Assembly: GCF_033568475.1 (NCBI RefSeq)
Contig: NW_027331831.1
Location: 6,820,001 to 6,884,000, forward strand
Direction of reading: 5' to 3'
DNA length: 64,000 nt
Source of the DNA: Henckelia pumila
Lineage: Eukaryota > Streptophyta > Magnoliopsida > Lamiales > Gesneriaceae
Position numbers and translations under genes: made by a program. Shown one piece after another: positions 37,877-51,888 of the stretch (position 1 is the stretch's first letter; each line of letters starts with the position of its first letter). Below the pieces are notes generated by a model. The model was not told the origin of the DNA and did no database searches. It saw only the letters and a program-made list of their open reading frames with translations.

Positions 37877-38449
37877 ACCCCACAGATTAAACCTAAGCTT
37901 ACAAATTCAGCTCAAGATCAAAAGTCAAAACCCTAACCAACAAGGATTATTATTATTATATATCCAATATATACTATTATATAAAAGCTGAAACCCATTT
38001 AAAAACTAATTTTGGTGTGTTTGATGACACCAACATAAATTTATAAATTTAACCCTCAAATATGCATTGTACTTCATATAGAGTATTGATTAAAATGGTA
38101 AAATGTAGTTACATTTCTCATTCCTACTGTCAAAAACCACCTCATTACCCACTATTTATGTCTTGCTAAAATTAAGGATTCATTCAAATCAATTTCATTA
38201 TCTACTATTTATGTCTTGCTAAAATTAAGGATTCATTCCAATCAATTTTATTATATTTCTTTAATATCAACAAATTATTTGCAAAATATTAAAATTTCAT
38301 ATTTATTATAATTATAATTAGACATTAAATTATTTATGTACACACATAGCGTGTACATCGGTTGCTAGTTATTATTATTATTATATATATATAGATTTTT
38401 TATTACATGTATTCACATAGTTACCCATGGTGGTTGCCTATATAATCAA

Positions 38450-38486
<37 letters not shown>

Positions 38487-39967
38487 CAATGAAACCGGTC
38501 GGATTTGGGAAATGGGTTGATTGAATCGGTAGCTGTAGCGGTTTTTCGAAAACTCGGGGCGGCACTCAGGTTTTTTGCCACCTACTCATTAGTCATTAGT
38601 AATGATAACATTTCTTTCGAGACAACTGTTTTACGTAACGATATAGATATATTCAAAAACTGGGAGAAAAAAAAAGGATAACGATATAAATGTATATATT
38701 TTAACCTTTTAATGATTGATTTTATTATTGCGGTTAATTTTAAAAATATGAGTGCAGTTTGAAATCCAATCCTCAAATTCTTTTTCAAATCAAATAAATC
38801 GATCATTACGCAACCAGATTATTTGATATTTTTATTTTTACACGAGAAAATAACTAATATATATCATCACTATATTGGACTTTTTAGGATAATTGGGCTT
38901 TCATTATGTGAATGAAAATTGGTTAAGCTATTGGGCTTTCATTATGTGAATGAAATTTTGGACAAGCAATTGGGCTTGTTATGTGGATGTGTAAGTGGGA
39001 AAAAAGTGAGTGTCCCTCCTTCGTGCTAGGTTTCTACAAGGTTTTCCCGTTGTATCCTGGGAGACAGACGTCCGTGTAATCCTCAAACCACACACAGGAG
39101 GGGACGAATCTGTTTTAAGAAAATTGTACTAGTTACAGGCCTCGATTTGCTTAACTGTTTCTTTACTCATTCTGTTTATACTTTACAGTAATTACATGCT
39201 CAATATAATACTGAATTGTTATACGATCTTACTTCGTTCTTAGTATATTGTTTTTGTTATATTCGCGTTTTGAGTTTACATATTTTGGATAACACGCTAT
39301 AAATCAAATTGAATTTACATATTTTGCCCTCCCATCTCAACTAAACTAATACACATATCAAGGACAAAGATGGAAAAACTAATAACTATAATATATATAA
39401 CTATAAAAAGAAAGAACTCCAATTTCTTTTCTCCTCAAATTTATGTTATTACTATATCGATTTTTTGCATATATTTGTATTTTACCTTTTAAAAAACAAA
39501 CAATACAAATACGCAAAACCTACATGGAGATCTAGTGATATTTGGATGAAATTAAGGTTTAATTTGGATATAGAAGCCGTAATTTAGCAAAACACAAATA
39601 AAATTAGTTTTTAAAGTGCTTTTATTAAAAAAACGAAAACAATTTAACGTTTGGATAAATATTAAAAAATATTTTTATTTAAATTTTTAAATACAAGTAA
39701 AAACATACACCAAAAGTTCAGAAATTATAACTTTTAAAAAAACATTTTTCAAGTTTTTTTTTTTAAACAACTTTTGTAACAAAACATAAGCTAAGCCGGG
39801 TATATTTGTTTTCGACCGAGTTTTAAATTGGAGGGACCCGAATAGAAAACGGGTTCTGTTCAATTCTCGGTTATTCTGTATCTACCCGGGCATCGCCGCT
39901 CTTCGCATCTCTGCCCCTTTTTTCAATCGAACAAACAGATCCAAATTACTCACAGTTTGCACAAATT
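37877..39967. other. Divergent spacer between IF1 and the MMTAG2-like gene
   Basis: No gene seen. It contains the probable Helitron (37963-38368), a TA microsatellite at about 38453-38483, a short direct repeat of ATTGGGCTTTCATTATGTGA near 38887 and 38932, and AT-rich MITE-like sequence at about 39540-39800. The last 150 bases are the MMTAG2-like promoter and leader. Confidence 0.6.
37963..38368 (+). mobile_element. Probable non-autonomous Helitron
   Basis: It starts TC (37963) after an A and ends CTAG (38365-38368) before a T, the A/T insertion pattern of Helitrons. About 10 bases before the end is a hairpin with stem GTACAC/GTGTAC. There are no terminal inverted repeats, coding frames or target duplication. 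A 53-base unit (ACTATTTATGTCTTGCTAAA at 38151 and 38204) is tandemly duplicated inside. The hairpin stem is short, so I hold this at moderate confidence. Confidence 0.55.
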
Positions 39968-42169
39968 ATGTATCATCCGTCAAGAGGTGGAGTTCGCGGT
40001 GGCCGTGATCGTAAGCCCTCTGTTTTTTCTCCTTTTCCCATAATTTATAGGGCTTCTGCCTTCCTTCGATGCGATTGGACTTTTAGTTGTGATTGAGAAA
40101 TCCTGATGGCTTTGTTGTGATATTTTTGTTTCTCCTGCTTATCTATTGTGTTCATCATGAATTTATTGTTTAAGATAAATTGCTATTGCTATTTCTCGCC
40201 AAATATGTTGGTAGCCTAGTACTTTGTGGGTTGTGGAGAAAAGTTTGTGAACCTGCCATATATGTTTTCTTTAACTTTCTCTCGTGGTTCTACAAATTGC
40301 TTATGTGTGTATAGTTCAAAGACTAGAGTTGATTGAATATCACACCTGTAGGGACATACCAGTATGTGATGTTGGATAAATGATTATGTTCTTATTGATA
40401 TCTTTTTAGACCTTGTTCTGGTACCCTTTACTTTTTTTTTTTAATCCTGTCTCTGTTTTGGAACGTGTATTCCCAGTTTTTGAAAAGTATGGCTATCTAT
40501 TGTGACGTACTTAAGATATCCGAAAAACTTTGTTTGCAGAATTTAGCTGGGATGATGTGAAAGTTGATAAACACCGAGAAAATTATTTAGGTCACAGCCT
40601 CAAGGCACCTGTTGGAAGATGGCAGAAAGGTAAAGTCTCTCTCTTTCTCTCTGTGCTTGTGTGATCATGCGAATGAATGCATGTTCTTTGCTCCATATTT
40701 ATCTAAGTATATACTGCATGAAAGGTTAGACTATCAGCCCAATTTGGTTTCAATGATGTGCTTTCAGACTGTTTTCCTTTTCTACCTTGTCTTTTTCTGT
40801 TGCCAACCGCACAATCTTATTGGCTGTTTTATCTTATTGATCTCTTGTCTTAACTTGTCAATGTTTTGTTAATATTGACAAAATTAAAAAAAATCAAATC
40901 ATGTATTTTCAATCTTTTTGGGAAGAATTGGTTGTTTGGAGTGATGAATTGAATTACATAGTGTTAGGAGGTCTGGAATTGAATTATATAGTGTTAGGAG
41001 GTCTGGAATATCCGAGATTCATGTTTATCCTGCATTCAGTTTTTTTTTTTTTTTTTGGTTCTCCCTTTTATGATCTCCCTGGTTCAATCTAGAATGATTT
41101 ATTTTGTTGTGGATGTGGATGGGGATGGGGTAAAGTACTGTAAGAGAACTTATTGACTGGTCTGCAGGCTCTGTTAGTTCATCGAAAGCTTCTAACAAAT
41201 AACAATAGACGCTAAAGCGTATGAGGATCATAACTTGCATCTAAAGTTTATGTTGTCTCCAAAGTCCAAACAACTGCTTTGCGACTATGGACGTTCATTA
41301 GGGGACTCTCTGTCATTTGATTTTTAATTTACTTGTCACTTTTATTAATGACGCTTGGCATCCTTTTGAAGTCTGATCTCACTAGTTTTCTGGAAGATTT
41401 GTGATCCCATGTTAATATCTCGGCAGGAAAAGACCTACATTGGTATGCTCGTGATAAAAAATCAGAAAGCTCGAATTCAGATGCTTTGAAAGAAGAGATA
41501 AGAAGAATCAAGGAGGAAGAGGAGCAGGCCATGAGAGAGGCTCTCGGTTTAGCTCCAAAGCGTGCAACAAAAGCTCTAGGCAATCGGCTAGATAAACATG
41601 AATTTTCGGAACTGGTTAAGCGAAGCTCTACAGCAGAAGATTTGGGAGGTGGCCATGCTGAGGCAGCTCAAGTTCAGGGTCTTGGTTTTTCTAGGTAAGA
41701 ATTGAAAGCTACAGATTGAAATTATGTTACCAGATAGATAGATATCCCTGATTCTTTGATTATGTGAAGTAATATTAAATGTCACTATTGCTTCTTCCAT
41801 TGCGCGGAAAAATATAATTTGTTTGGGCCGTGGTGGTTCAAGGATTGGAATTTTATCCTAACAATTTCTGGATGATGGTTCTTTTGCAGAGGGCATGGCC
41901 CTGCAGCAGAGTCGGATTTGCCATCCAATCCAAAGTCTGATGTGGTTGAAATGGTTGTCCCTCAGACGACTTCATCTTCAAAGAATGATGAAGAGTTGGA
42001 TCATCAAAGTAGTGAAAAGAAAAGAAAGCACGAGGATAACCGGGAGAAACATGGCAAGGAGAGGAACCGGGAAAAGCGTGAGGGGCGCCATAAGCAACAT
42101 TCTCGTGATTCAGACGACCATGGTAAGCATAAGAAAGGCAAGGGAAAGAGAAGGCATGACTCCTACTAA
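39968..42169 (+). CDS. MMTAG2-like nuclear protein (multiple myeloma tumor-associated protein 2 homolog)
   Basis: Conserved eukaryotic protein with the MMTAG2 (kinase-phosphorylation) domain; no firm biochemical role in plants. Four exons join in frame to 226 residues: 39968-40010, 40540-40629, 41427-41694, 41890-42169. The start [20 protein letters not shown] is the hallmark of the family. It is followed by [30 protein letters not shown], and an acidic helix with [20 protein letters not shown]. The tail from about residue 165 is Lys/Arg/Glu/His-rich ([20 protein letters not shown]), an RS/RD-like low-complexity region suited to nuclear localisation and RNA-processing complexes. The start is fixed by conservation. 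The gene is convergent with the PDR gene. Nothing is broken. Confidence 0.92.
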
Positions 42170-43211
42170 TGAATCAAAAAACACGAGAAGTGCGAGCTAC
42201 GTGTTACTGCTTATGATAATTAACATTTCAACAAAAAGGACTGGGGAGTTGCTCCAGCTTCTCTAGTATTGCATTTGCCTATGTGATGGTTAAGTGATTG
42301 CTATGTTTCTACGTCAGAAGTTGAATCTCGCTCTCTTTTTTTAGCTTGTAAGTTGTAATCGTGCGATTTGTGATTGCTACCATTAACTGCACATTTCATC
42401 AAAATTTAGTCATTTCCATGAATGTATAATTATTGATTAAATTAATATATATGAATATTTTATTTTCAGAGAAATCATGAATGTCTCCCTATAAACATTT
42501 ATGTATTAAAGTATTTAACCCAGTTTAAAAACTTAGTACTACTACTACTATTATTTTATCAATATCCATACGACCATACCGAATTCTAATTGGGATATTC
42601 ATTTCTTCTGTAAAAATATTTATGATATTTTAAATTCTTGTCAAATAGTATAGGAGAAATTTGTGAAGCATTGAACTTCTCATGAGACCAATTACGACGC
42701 TTAAAATTAAATGATTGATTTTGATCGTTCCCTAATTTTGTAGTTGTCACGTGTTTCATTTTGTCCTTTGATTTTAGTTCCGATTTTATGAAATTCATGC
42801 ATTTGATTTGATCGTCAAATTATTAAAACTACGTTCATCACTCATCAGCCAACGGAAATAAATTGTTATAATAAATATGATAATAATATAAAACCTTGAC
42901 TTATTCTCATTATATTTTTAGTATTTTCAACAATAAGTTTATTTCCAATGAAAGTCCGATTCCCAACTCTAACTAAAATAATAATTATTAATATTTAACT
43001 GGTTAATATTAATATTATTCATTATTCACGAAGAGAATGTAGAGCATCCACAGGCACAACACTTGAAACAAATAAAAGTAACAAAATATATAGATAGCCA
43101 CAGCAAAAAAAAAGATTTTCCTATTCAAAATCAAAACCACAGTAAACAAGCCAAGTATATTCAACTGTTTATATACAAGAAAAAATATCTTATACTTTCC
43201 AGTGTTCTTTT
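42170..43211. other. Convergent 3' ends, no gene seen
   Basis: About 1 kb between the stops of the MMTAG2-like gene and the minus-strand PDR gene. It is AT-rich sequence that should hold both 3' UTRs. No repeat or RNA gene is supported. Confidence 0.6.
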
Positions 43212-46200
43212 CTATCTCCTTTGGAAGTTCAAGTACTTGATCCCATAAGCAAAGGCGACACAGAAAAGGATCGTCCAGCCAACATGTGCTCCGGCAACAG
43301 CTCCAAGAAAGTCATACTTGAAGCCTAGAGAACTATCAAGATAATCCTTGACTGGAACACTAACAACAACTCCAGGTACTTCGAGTGGACTCGTCTTGTC
43401 CCCAACCTGCGACGTGATCAGACCATATATAGTCCACGCGACCGGGGAACCCCAATAATACCATCTCCACCATATAGGAATTTCCTGCATGCAAATATCA
43501 GATTTTCAGTTCCCCGTGAATTACTAAGTCCCAAGACATAAAACTGGACAATGTAGCACATATGTACTAGCCATCATTATCCAGTTTACTCACCGTTCTT
43601 GGGATAAGGAAGCCGGAGAACAAATTCCAAAAGCTGAGGAAAAATGACATGAGGATTGCAGCAATCATGTAATTTGGAGTGAGGGATACAAGCATCATCC
43701 CATATGCAGTGAAATAGACGAAGCACATGAATACGAAGAAATAGAACCAGAAGAACTTGTCAGGTGCCCATTGGAAACCAATCATGGAGTAAAGAAGAAG
43801 GCTGTAGATAAATGTTTGGATGGCAATGTAAATGGTCTCTATGGCAACCTGTAGGAGATGTATGTTAGTTTCTATAACATGAAATCAACTCGCTTCAAGC
43901 GTACGTATACTCTTCCCACCTGAGCAAATGCGTAAGGCAACGGAGAGTACATCCCAGCAGCCTTTTCACGATAGAAGACCGTCCGCTCTACTGCTACAAC
44001 CGCCTGCACTGCAGAAGTATTAGTTCCTCCCAGAAACATAACAGCCGAGTACATAGCTCCAAGCAGATTCATCAGGTCTTGTTGTTTAGACCTGCATCAA
44101 TAATGATGGAAAGGTAAGCATATTGTTCCATCAATTCTTTGTTCTAAGATTTAACAAAATGGCTTACAGTTTCTGCCCTTTGTCCCAAAATATGACTCCA
44201 AATATGATCCCAATGACAGCTGTCATAAAGAACCTGATCGAGTTATACTTTGGATTCCTCCAATATGATAAATGCTGTTTCCAGAAGCAGGCTTTGCATT
44301 GTGTTATAAATGACTGGGAGTATTGAGTCGGGAAATGTAGATCGTGCGACCCTGGAGCCGGGGTGCTGAGTTCTTTAATCAGTTCTTGATTTCTCCTGTT
44401 ACAAAGAGAGGGTGAGAAATTATCTGCAAAACGAAAATATAGCATTCATGTGTTTCAGTTACCGGTATAGTTCCGAGCTGGCATAAATTTCTGCGAAATC
44501 CACATTAAGCTGAGCCTCCATGGCAGGAGTGCTGACCTCCAGCATCCAAGTTGCAGGATTCTGAGCTTCTTTGATCTCGGGAACTCCGGGCACAGACTGG
44601 AGTAGAGGCATATTCATTTTAAATCAAAAAGGTAACAACTTTCTCGTGCCACATACTAGTAATTATTTGGAGTGTTATTGTTAAAGCATAGAAATTATTT
44701 CATTTCCGTGTATATTACAAATATAATTTATGCCCCTAGCTCTACCTACACACTGAATATTTTTCTGATTCAGAACTTACCTGAAAATGTTCTACAAGAA
44801 GGCAAGAATGACGACCGAGAGGCCCCGCGTAAGTAGCTTGTCCTCCTCTCTTAAGTAACAGTAGCTACACAGAAAGTGGCAGCAGAGTTAATAACACAGC
44901 AGTTTCCCATGAAAAAATTCAAGAAGATCCCCTGTGCAATCTTGATATTCTGTAAACTCACCTCATCAAAAGCTTCAAATATATCTATGCTAGGCTGATG
45001 AATCGTGCAAACGACGGTTCGTCCTGTATCTACAGTGTTGCGCACGGTACGCATAACTATTGCTGCAGCTCTAGCATCGAGACCTGACGTAGGCTCATCC
45101 ATGAAGATAATGGATGGGTTAGCAACCAGTTCTACTGCTATGGTAAGTCTTTTTCGCTGTTCTGTTGACAGACCATCCACCCCCGGAAGACCAACTAAAG
45201 CATCTCTCAGTGGATTCAACTCAATCAATTCCATCACTTCCTCAACGAACATCTAACAGAAAAATCGTTTAGAAACATGCTAAAATCCAAAGGAGTCGAT
45301 GCTCTCAAAGTACAATTATGTGTAACTAAGGTTGTGAGAGGAGTTGGAGCTAGATTGTAAGCCGTTCAGCTCGAAATCAATCAAGATAGTGTACCTTTCG
45401 TGCTTCCTTGCTTACATCCGGTGCAAGCCGTAACCAAGCAGAGTACACAACTGATTCATACACAGTGACAAATGGAGAATGGATGTCGGTTTGTTCGCAA
45501 TAGCCACTGATACGGGCAAAAGTTGATTGATTTTTTGGATAACCAGATATGCTAATACTTCCTTCAATGTATCCACCTGTTTTTCTTCCAGCCAACACAT
45601 CCATCAGTGTTGTCTTACCAGCACCACTTACGCCAACTAATGCAGTCAGGACCCCAGGCCTAAAAGCTCCACTGACCTCTCTCAGCAATTGAAGCCGAGT
45701 TTCCTCCACGCCTTTGATTTTCATTTCCTAAACAAAGTACAACCATTGTTGTAATCTACTCAATAGAATGTAGCATAAAGTACCCAATAAATGAAAAAGA
45801 TTTATTCATCATGAGTCAGTGGAAGATCTACTTTTGATTATGGTTTTTCAAAAATAATCTTTTCATACACATCAAACTATTCGCAGAGAGTAATATTTGC
45901 CCCTCAGAAAGAAGGGATGCATCTTATAATCTTGTGAATTTAGAATAGCAGAAAAGCCACTTACAGCAGGCATGTCAACATAGTAGTTCACGTGATCAAA
46001 CGCTAGAGATAATGGTGTGAACGGAAGCACCATTCCTCGTTTCTCTACTGCCTCCTCTGAGGATTTGTTTCCGTCGGACTTGTTCCTCGTGGGCATGTCT
46101 AGGCCTGTTAAGATTCATAATTCTTGTCACGTAAAGGAAAAACAAGAAGGAAACGGGGTTTTCAAAGGGAATGGAATTCTGCATGATGACACAACTCTCG

Positions 46201-49200
46201 ACAGAAATATATCTGAAACATCAGGCAAATGACAAATTTGGAAGATAGAGAAGTTCAAACAATTGAGAGAGAGCAGTCCACTTAAGCCATCTGTTTTTCT
46301 CAATCTCAATATGAGCAAACAAAGAAAATATTCAGGGAAATGAAATTTATGAACTGAACACTAAAATAAATATCGTCCAGTAACTTCAGCTATTGGAGCT
46401 GCAGAGGTAGTACCTTCATTGGTGGTTGAACTACTATTGGATTCAGTATTCTTCTTGTTCTTATCCTTAATTTTCTCATCAACGATGATGGATCTTGAGT
46501 CTCCGAAAGCTGTATAGTTTTGTGCAATGGTTAAGCACAAGGAAGAAATTTTAAAAGTCTCAAGCATAAAGATAAACAAGAAAACAGTGGTAGTATCTTA
46601 CGATTCAGGTATGTCAGTGCCACAACGAAGCAGATGTTGAAGAGAATAGAAAAGGCAAAGAGAGCAATGACACAAACCCAATACATATATTCCTCCGTAA
46701 ACATGCCCCGAGTTTTGAGAAGAACCTTGCCAACCGTAGGTTCAGAAAATCTTTGGTCGTTGTTCGGCTAAATAGAAAAACAAGAATGAAACTCAGGGAT
46801 CCGAATACAACTATGCAAATAATCGCACACTCAAGTTTACAATAAGAACTTACAGTGCTCCATCTCTTATCCAGAAATTCATTAATGGCTATAGCATTCT
46901 GGCCATACATCATCGGAGAAACGTAATAGCCCCAAATCATCCACGGTTTAATGTCATCTGATGTTAGTGATATTCGTTAAAACCAAAGAGAAAACAGCAT
47001 TCACAACGACGGGTAATTTGTGAATTCTAAATGCACCATTTATTAGAGACTGAGTTTGCTTTTGAAGGGAAGAGAATTAGATAATGTAGCTGACCTTTAG
47101 CGATAATAAAACCACCAAGAACAAACACCATGAGCAATGTGAAGGTACCCAAAGTGTTTGCAACAACCTGGGTTCTTCCAAGTGCAGCAATAAATCGGAA
47201 AAGGGATAAAGCCATCTGATGCAGTGCAAAAAATGCCAGTAATTGGCAGAAAAACCTGAAAGAGTCAGGTTGGAAACATTGTCACAAAAACAAATTAAAA
47301 AAACACATTGTTCATCTCTAGAGGAACATTAGAGCATACCTACTAGCAGCAGGAGCAAATCCAATAGTGTAATAAGTAAGAGCGACCCATATCAATGATT
47401 CCATGAGTGAAAGGGGAATCCTCAGAAGCCAAATGGGCAAAGAAAATGCCCAGGCAGGGTAAAACAAAGCATCCCTTTGTTTAAAGAACACAGGAAGTCT
47501 AACAATAGTCAACGCGAGCTCTGCGGTTCCATTAAACATAACGTTGATGAGGCTAAAAAACAGTGCACCATAAAATTTTCCTCCATCGGCTAACTGACCA
47601 TATTTCATCTCTGTTCTAAAGAATACCGTGAAGGCAATTATAGACATCACGGTTATCTGGAATGTCTTGAATATATACAAAAAGGCATTGCGTTTTATCA
47701 AGAGCCATTCCCTGGAAAGGCATGCCTTAAACAGTTCCATATTCGATATTCCATATCTATCAGTAACCAATGCAGCAGGATGAGCTTTAGTTTTATCGTA
47801 AGGGATAGATAGATCATCAAAAAGCTTCAGTCCAACATGGAAAGAGCTGAAGCGCTTTACAAACTCAGCCACTGAAATATATCTGTAAGGTTCATTTTTG
47901 TTAAACCAGTATTGTCCTTGATCTTTAACGGACGTAACCTCTTGTAAAAAATCTGCCACTCCTTTCCTCTCAGGGCACTTGAATCCGACACTCTCAAAAA
48001 ATTCGAGAATGTTTTCACGTGGACCTTGATAGACAATTTGTCCTTCAGAAAGCAAAATGATGTCATCAAAAAGCTCAAAAGTTTCAGGTGCAGGTTGAAG
48101 AAGAGAAATTATCATTGTCACGTCCATGATTTGAACCATCTGTCTCATGTACTTGACAATTTGAAATGTCGTGGAACTATCAAGACCAGTTGAAATCTCA
48201 TCCATGCAGTAAACTTTTGCTGGTCCAACCAACATTTCTCCTACATTCACAGCAACATTATGCAAAAGAGAGGGAAACTTGTCAAATTGGGTTCACACAA
48301 AGTAAATGGACAAGTGGAGCAACAAATTGTATTTACATATACCAGTTGTTAGCCTCTTCTTTTGTCCACCCGAGATTCCCCTTCTCATCTCGTCTCCCAC
48401 CATTATATCAGCACATATATCTAACCCAAGAATCTTTATTCGAGCAAAAAATGACACACTGTTAATTAGATGACTGCTTTGATTGGCTAGTTTAAAAGAA
48501 CATGAACTTGCTAATAGAAGAAAAATAAACCTTAAGAGCATAATCTGTTACGAGACTGGGTTCTTGACCTGGTACTGATATGGCTTTCATGAATGCATCA
48601 ATTTGAGGATCAGGTTTAATCCCTGCCTCCTTTTCTCTCCTTGACAATTCTGCTAGGAGGTCATATCTGGTTCCAACCCCTAAGCAGCGTCCCGAAAAGT
48701 TTAACGTCTCTCTAACAGTCATCTCTCCATGGTGAAGGTCATGCTGGCTAATATATGAACAAGTTCTTTGGGGAATGAATTCAGACATTTCATGACCACA
48801 ATACGAGATTCGTCCACTGACCTGTTCAAAAAGTTTCAAGTAAATCATGAATTTTGGTAATCCCAAAGAATTGAGGAGATTTATGTGAAAATGAGACCAA
48901 GAACCACACACCCTAAGATCTGTGTCTAGCTTTCCAGCAAGCGCCTTTAGTAATATGGTTTTCCCAGCTCCTGGAGGTCCAAGCAGCAGGGTCATCCTAA
49001 CAATTTTAAAATAAACATGTCCATAATTTCAATCAGCTGTGCATGCCATTTAAGTAATAAACCAACTAAATTGTTTTGGTGTGGCGAAATGAACCAAGCA
49101 TCAATGTAAAGTTGAACGCGCACTTAATAAAGAAACTCAAGATCTAGAAAACCAAACCTTGAAGGTTTTACAATCCCACTAACATCATGAAGAATCTTGA

Positions 49201-50015
49201 CAGCCCTCTTCGTAGAAGGGATAATCCTCAGCTTTTCAAAAATCCCCTGTTGGCCAAAAAGAACAATCCCTGTTTAGAAAGTGAATATCCATTTATATAC
49301 ATTCCAATATTACTATTAGATGAATTGCTTTTTAGAAGTGCATGACAAGGGACAAAAAAAAAGGACTAAATACCTCCAACACGTTCAAAGTAGAGTTCAG
49401 CAGAGTGGGAAGTGCCCTTGATCCAGCAAATGCATCACCTTCTACTGAAAGATGCTCGAACCGAACTTCTACTTTAGGAATGTCGATTCCCACCCTGATT
49501 AACAGTAAACCAGCACTTCAAAACTGAACTTGGAACTAAATGAAAATATAAATTGATACCCTCTTATTCGAGCAACAATCAACAGAGCCATAAAACTTCG
49601 ACAATTATTATCCCAACCTATCTGTTCGATCCCTTAGCCTGTGCAGAAACCTCTCATTATCTTCCACAGCTTTGAGCATGTATTCTGTGAGATGCCTCTT
49701 ATCTTGAATTCCAAGATTAGCAAAATCTACCTCCTCACGGACAACCTTTCCATCATCCAACACTTGCTCTAGAATACCTCTTCTCATACGGTCCGTTGTC
49801 GGTAGCCTCTCAATGGCAGCCCACATAAGTTCCTCATGATCATCATGATCTCTCCCACTTCTTTGAAAAGCATCCTGCCCTGCTGCAGTGAATACTTCCC
49901 TAACACTAGCAGAAGCCCAACTTCTGGTGCTGACTGAGGCGAAACTGATCCGCCTGCTGGTCGAACGTCGGCTTAGGGACCTTGCGGCTACCATGTCATC
50001 CGGAGCAAGAGCCAT
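43212..50015 (-). CDS. Full-size ABCG transporter, pleiotropic drug resistance (PDR1/TUR2/ABCG39-like)
   Basis: Plasma-membrane ABC exporter of the plant PDR family, typically moving terpenoids, hormones or other lipophilic compounds; the substrate here is unknown. Twenty exons join in frame to 1470 residues: 50015-49618, 49494-49374, 49246-49158, 48996-48912, 48821-48531, 48433-48343, 48240-47340, 47255-47095, 46957-46854, 46767-46602, 46509-46414, 46104-45965, 45727-45395, 45252-44962, 44864-44781, 44596-44463, 44395-44168, 44091-43920, 43848-43594, 43484-43212. The order is NBD1-TMD1-NBD2-TMD2. NBD1 has [11 protein letters not shown] and [16 protein letters not shown]2 has [39 protein letters not shown] and [15 protein letters not shown]. 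The end is [23 protein letters not shown] and [20 protein letters not shown] place it near PDR1/ABCG34/39 rather than ABCG36. An in-frame ATG at 50054 would add 13 residues. Confidence 0.95.
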
Positions 50016-51843
50016 TTTTTCTTCACAATGAAAACTCACCCCTTTGCTCTTCAATTCCTAGAACTACCTCTCCAAATCAAATCCTTACCCCGATTCTTCC
50101 ACACCGAAGCTGCAGAGAAACATCACCCCAAAAGCGAAAATCAGACCCACCAATTCATCAATATCAAAGATAAAAACTTTTCCCACTTAATTATTGGTTA
50201 TAATATCGTTTCTTTTACATTACAAGAAAGCTTAAAACTTCCGCAACGTAAATGTTGAAGTTACTTCTGTGCCCATCAAGAAAAATAAAATAAAATCGAG
50301 CATATTATTTACTGAACGCTCAAGCAAAGATGACACAAAAGTTCCAACAAAAAGACCACCACATGAATGATTGTTCTGTCAGAACAACGTAAAACTGAGT
50401 TCTTGATTAAACAAATCCGCAGAAACTAATATCCTTAGTACTTACATCACAAAGGGGCTGCATATTGGCTGGAATTTGGCACAATTGCATGAAAATATTC
50501 TTTAAATGGGGTGCTATACTTTTCTCGGCACAAGTGGAACACCGAGAATTATTAAAAAAAGTCCATGCACTCGGGGTGGTTGCCTAATGGAATTGTAGTT
50601 CTCTGGGACATCACAAATATTTAATTTATGACAGTATAATGGCTACAAATGTTTGACAATTGTGGGAACGCTACATGATTTAATTAGCCCACAAGTATTT
50701 GGAATTATTGAACTTATTCCATGCTTTTACATTGTTTGTGTTGAATTATATGGGATGAACATAATAAAAGTCTTTGGCAATTGGCAAAATTGTTACTTAA
50801 CCCATTGAAATTAATCTAACACAGTTGAAATTTTCAAATGTTTTATCAAAAAAAAATAATAATAATAATAATAATAATAACAATAAACTCATTCAATCGT
50901 CTTTACGGAAAATAATCTGCTGGCAAAAGTGCAGTGCCCGTCTGCCAGAATCAACGATCCCAGATGATGTGCAGATCAATTGATTTGATCTGTAGATCAA
51001 TTTGATTCATTGATCTACCCTTCGGATAGCCAACCCTAAAGGCAGCATAAATAGACTCCGTCTTTACATACTTGATGTCCGGCATATATACACCAAGGTT
51101 CAATTTTTAGTTTTCTTCATAGTATGCATAATTATCATTATCATTTCAATATAATGAACTTCTTATATCTAGCGTGCATGCTTTCAAAAAACATACTTGG
51201 TAAGTTGGAAATACAATAATGGTTTGAATTTAATCTCTAAAAACAATAAATCGTGTGTATCTGTTCAACGTAAAAAAGATAGTCTTAGGATCTCTGATCT
51301 ACAAGCAGTTCCCTCGAGCAAATCCCACTAGTAAAAATACCACTAGAATATTTCGATCGTGTGCACAAATGTGATAATGTGTATTTTGTTCATTTCTGTT
51401 TGGCAACTGTGGGTCTTGGCACATATTCAAATATTATATATCAAATGATATATTTTGAGATAAGATTTTTGATAATTCTAATACTTTAATTATGATGTAT
51501 TTAAAATATCAAATGAGTAAATGATCAAGAGAATATCCAATAATAATAAATAAAGAAAGAAAAGTAAAGAAATAGACCATCTAGAAGGCTAAACATACGA
51601 GACAACTACTCGGAATACGACGTCGTGGACTCCACATGTGAAAATGTGCATGTGAATTGTGATACGTATAAATTTCGTGTGGGCCATATTTAAATTGATA
51701 TTAATCACCACCAAATTTGACCAAATATGGAATTTCGTTCGTTTTAAATCATGTTCGAAGACCGTAGGTTCGACTTCATCCTACCGGCTACCATCAATGA
51801 TATCACATTAGCTCACTCTCAAAAAAAAAAAATTATGATATCA

Positions 51844-51888
<45 letters not shown>

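Noticed and set aside
1952-51888. Regularly spaced short repeats as a possible CRISPR array
   Set aside because: All are simple microsatellites (TA, ATT, TG) without unique spacers, and the genome is a plant.
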